The position numbers were made by a program, and so were the translations under genes. The notes under the pieces were generated by a model. That model did no database searches. It was not told where the DNA came from and saw only the letters and a list, made by a program, of their open reading frames with translations. A stretch of 9,211 nt of DNA from CALBTQ01 sp036743315 (lineage in GTDB: Bacteria; Lernaellota; Lernaellaia; Lernaellales; Lernaellaceae). Position 1 is the first letter of the stretch. Each line of letters begins with the position of its first letter. Positions 8,528 through 9,211 of this stretch are shown here, in pieces. The DNA lies in NCBI GenBank assembly GCA_036743315.1, contig DAINPV010000144.1:1-9211 (forward strand). Direction: 5' to 3'.

Positions 8528-8565
8528 GTTTTGGACCAATAGGCGGGGTGGTCCGTTTTGGATCA
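8528..8565. repeat. Overlapping direct and inverted repeats, possible activator site
   Basis: GTTTTGGACCA (8528-8538) and GTTTTGGATCA (8555-8565) are direct repeats with one mismatch. GGACCA (8533-8538) and TGGTCC (8549-8554) are inverted around 10 bp. The dyad is about 190-210 bp upstream of the sigma-54 start site, a usual distance for an enhancer-binding protein site. No binding motif is known to me for this pattern, so the role is inferred. Confidence 0.35.
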
Positions 8566-9211
8566 TGGCGAGCCCAAAATTCTTTTCAATCGATTGCGGC
8601 TGATGCCCAGCAACCGGGCCGCTTCCGACTTGTTGCCGTCCACCTGGTCCAGCACCCGCTGCGCATAAATGGCCATCGCCCGCTCCATCGACATAATCTC
8701 GGCCGTCGCCGCCAGTTCCGGACCGAGGTTGATCGGCCGTTGCTCGCCGTGAATCAGCAGATCCGCCGCCGAAAGCAGCGGCCCGTCGCTCATCAAACAA
8801 GCCCGCTCGATCACGTTGCGCAACTCGCGCAGGTTGCCGGGCCAGGCATAGCGCAACGCCTTGTGCTTGGCCGACTCGTCCAGGCCGCGAATGTGCTTGC
8901 CCGTCGCCCGGCAATTGGCCCACAAAAAGGCCTCGGCGAACCCGAGAATGTCCTCCTTGCGCTCGGCCAGCGACGGCACGTGCAGACGCACGACGTTGAT
9001 GCGGTAGTACAGGTCGTCGCGGAATTGGCCGAAGGCGACCATTTGCTCCAGATCGCGGTTGGTGGCGGCGATGATGTTGCATTCCACGCGCTGCTCGGTC
9101 GTTTCGCCCACCCGGGTGAAGGAGCGATCCTGCAGAAAACGCAGCAGCTTGACCTGCATCGCGCCGGACAGATCGCCGATCTCGTCGAGAAACAGCGTGC
9201 CGTCGGCGGCC
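8563..9211 (-). CDS. Sigma-54-dependent transcriptional regulator, C-terminal part (5' end outside window)
   Basis: The C-terminal 215 residues of an NtrC-family enhancer-binding protein, which uses ATP hydrolysis to open sigma-54 RNA polymerase complexes. The frame is open to the window's right edge, so the sensory domain, Walker A and GAFTGA loop are not seen. Visible in order are Walker B as GTLFLDEIGDLS (9201-9166), sensor I as AATNRDLE, the arginine-finger region FRDDLYYRINVV, and sensor II as WPGNLRELRNVIERA. At the end is a Fis-type helix-turn-helix (GNKSEAARLLGISRNRLKRI). It ends in GSP and a TGA. A terminator-like hairpin and a sigma-54 promoter lie just downstream on the same strand. 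This makes the adjacent small operon a candidate target, although the regulator may act elsewhere. Confidence 0.95.
   Translation of the reverse strand, partial: AADGTLFLDEIGDLSGAMQVKLLRFLQDRSFTRVGETTEQRVECNIIAATNRDLEQMVAFGQFRDDLYYRINVVRLHVPSLAERKEDILGFAEAFLWANCRATGKHIRGLDESAKHKALRYAWPGNLRELRNVIERACLMSDGPLLSAADLLIHGEQRPINLGPELAATAEIMSMERAMAIYAQRVLDQVDGNKSEAARLLGISRNRLKRILGSP

Overview
The window comes from a fairly GC-rich Gram-negative bacterium. The evidence is a GatB subunit of the transamidation pathway, a secreted beta-barrel-like protein ending in Phe, a GyrB of the long Gram-negative type with an insert in its C-terminal half, and a sigma-54 activator. This mix fits a deltaproteobacterium-like or related lineage, but the sequence alone cannot fix the taxon.

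Layout. Bases 1-837 (+) are the C-terminal 278 residues of gatB, cut by the window edge. A probable outer-membrane beta-barrel protein follows (867-1511, +), ending at a hairpin. A 920-residue protein of unknown function is next (1690-4452, +). It has an N-terminal helix-hairpin-helix-like segment, a basic glycine/lysine linker and a long alternating helix/strand body. It converges on gyrB (4694-7114, -). The 241-bp gap between their stop codons is packed with inverted repeats: a bidirectional-looking terminator at 4471-4506, then five hairpins almost end to end at 4549-4687. gyrB is alone on its strand and has a sigma-70 promoter with perfect hexamers (TTGACA, 16 bp, TATAAT) whose spacer is filled by a dyad.

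Right-hand side (all -). A partial sigma-54 enhancer-binding regulator (8563-9211, reading in from the right edge) ends just before a terminator-like hairpin. Next comes a good -24/-12 (sigma-54) promoter at 8356-8371. It drives two small genes: an unrecognised 135-residue protein (7852-8259) and a 92-residue degenerate receiver-like protein (7524-7802). The pair ends at a strong intrinsic terminator (7430-7459). The simplest model is that the regulator, or a relative, switches on this two-gene unit through sigma-54.

Most novel candidates: the unrecognised 920-residue protein, the hairpin array beside gyrB, and the sigma-54-controlled unit with a receiver that lacks its phosphorylation site. 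I saw no tRNA, rRNA, CRISPR array, transposase or attachment site.
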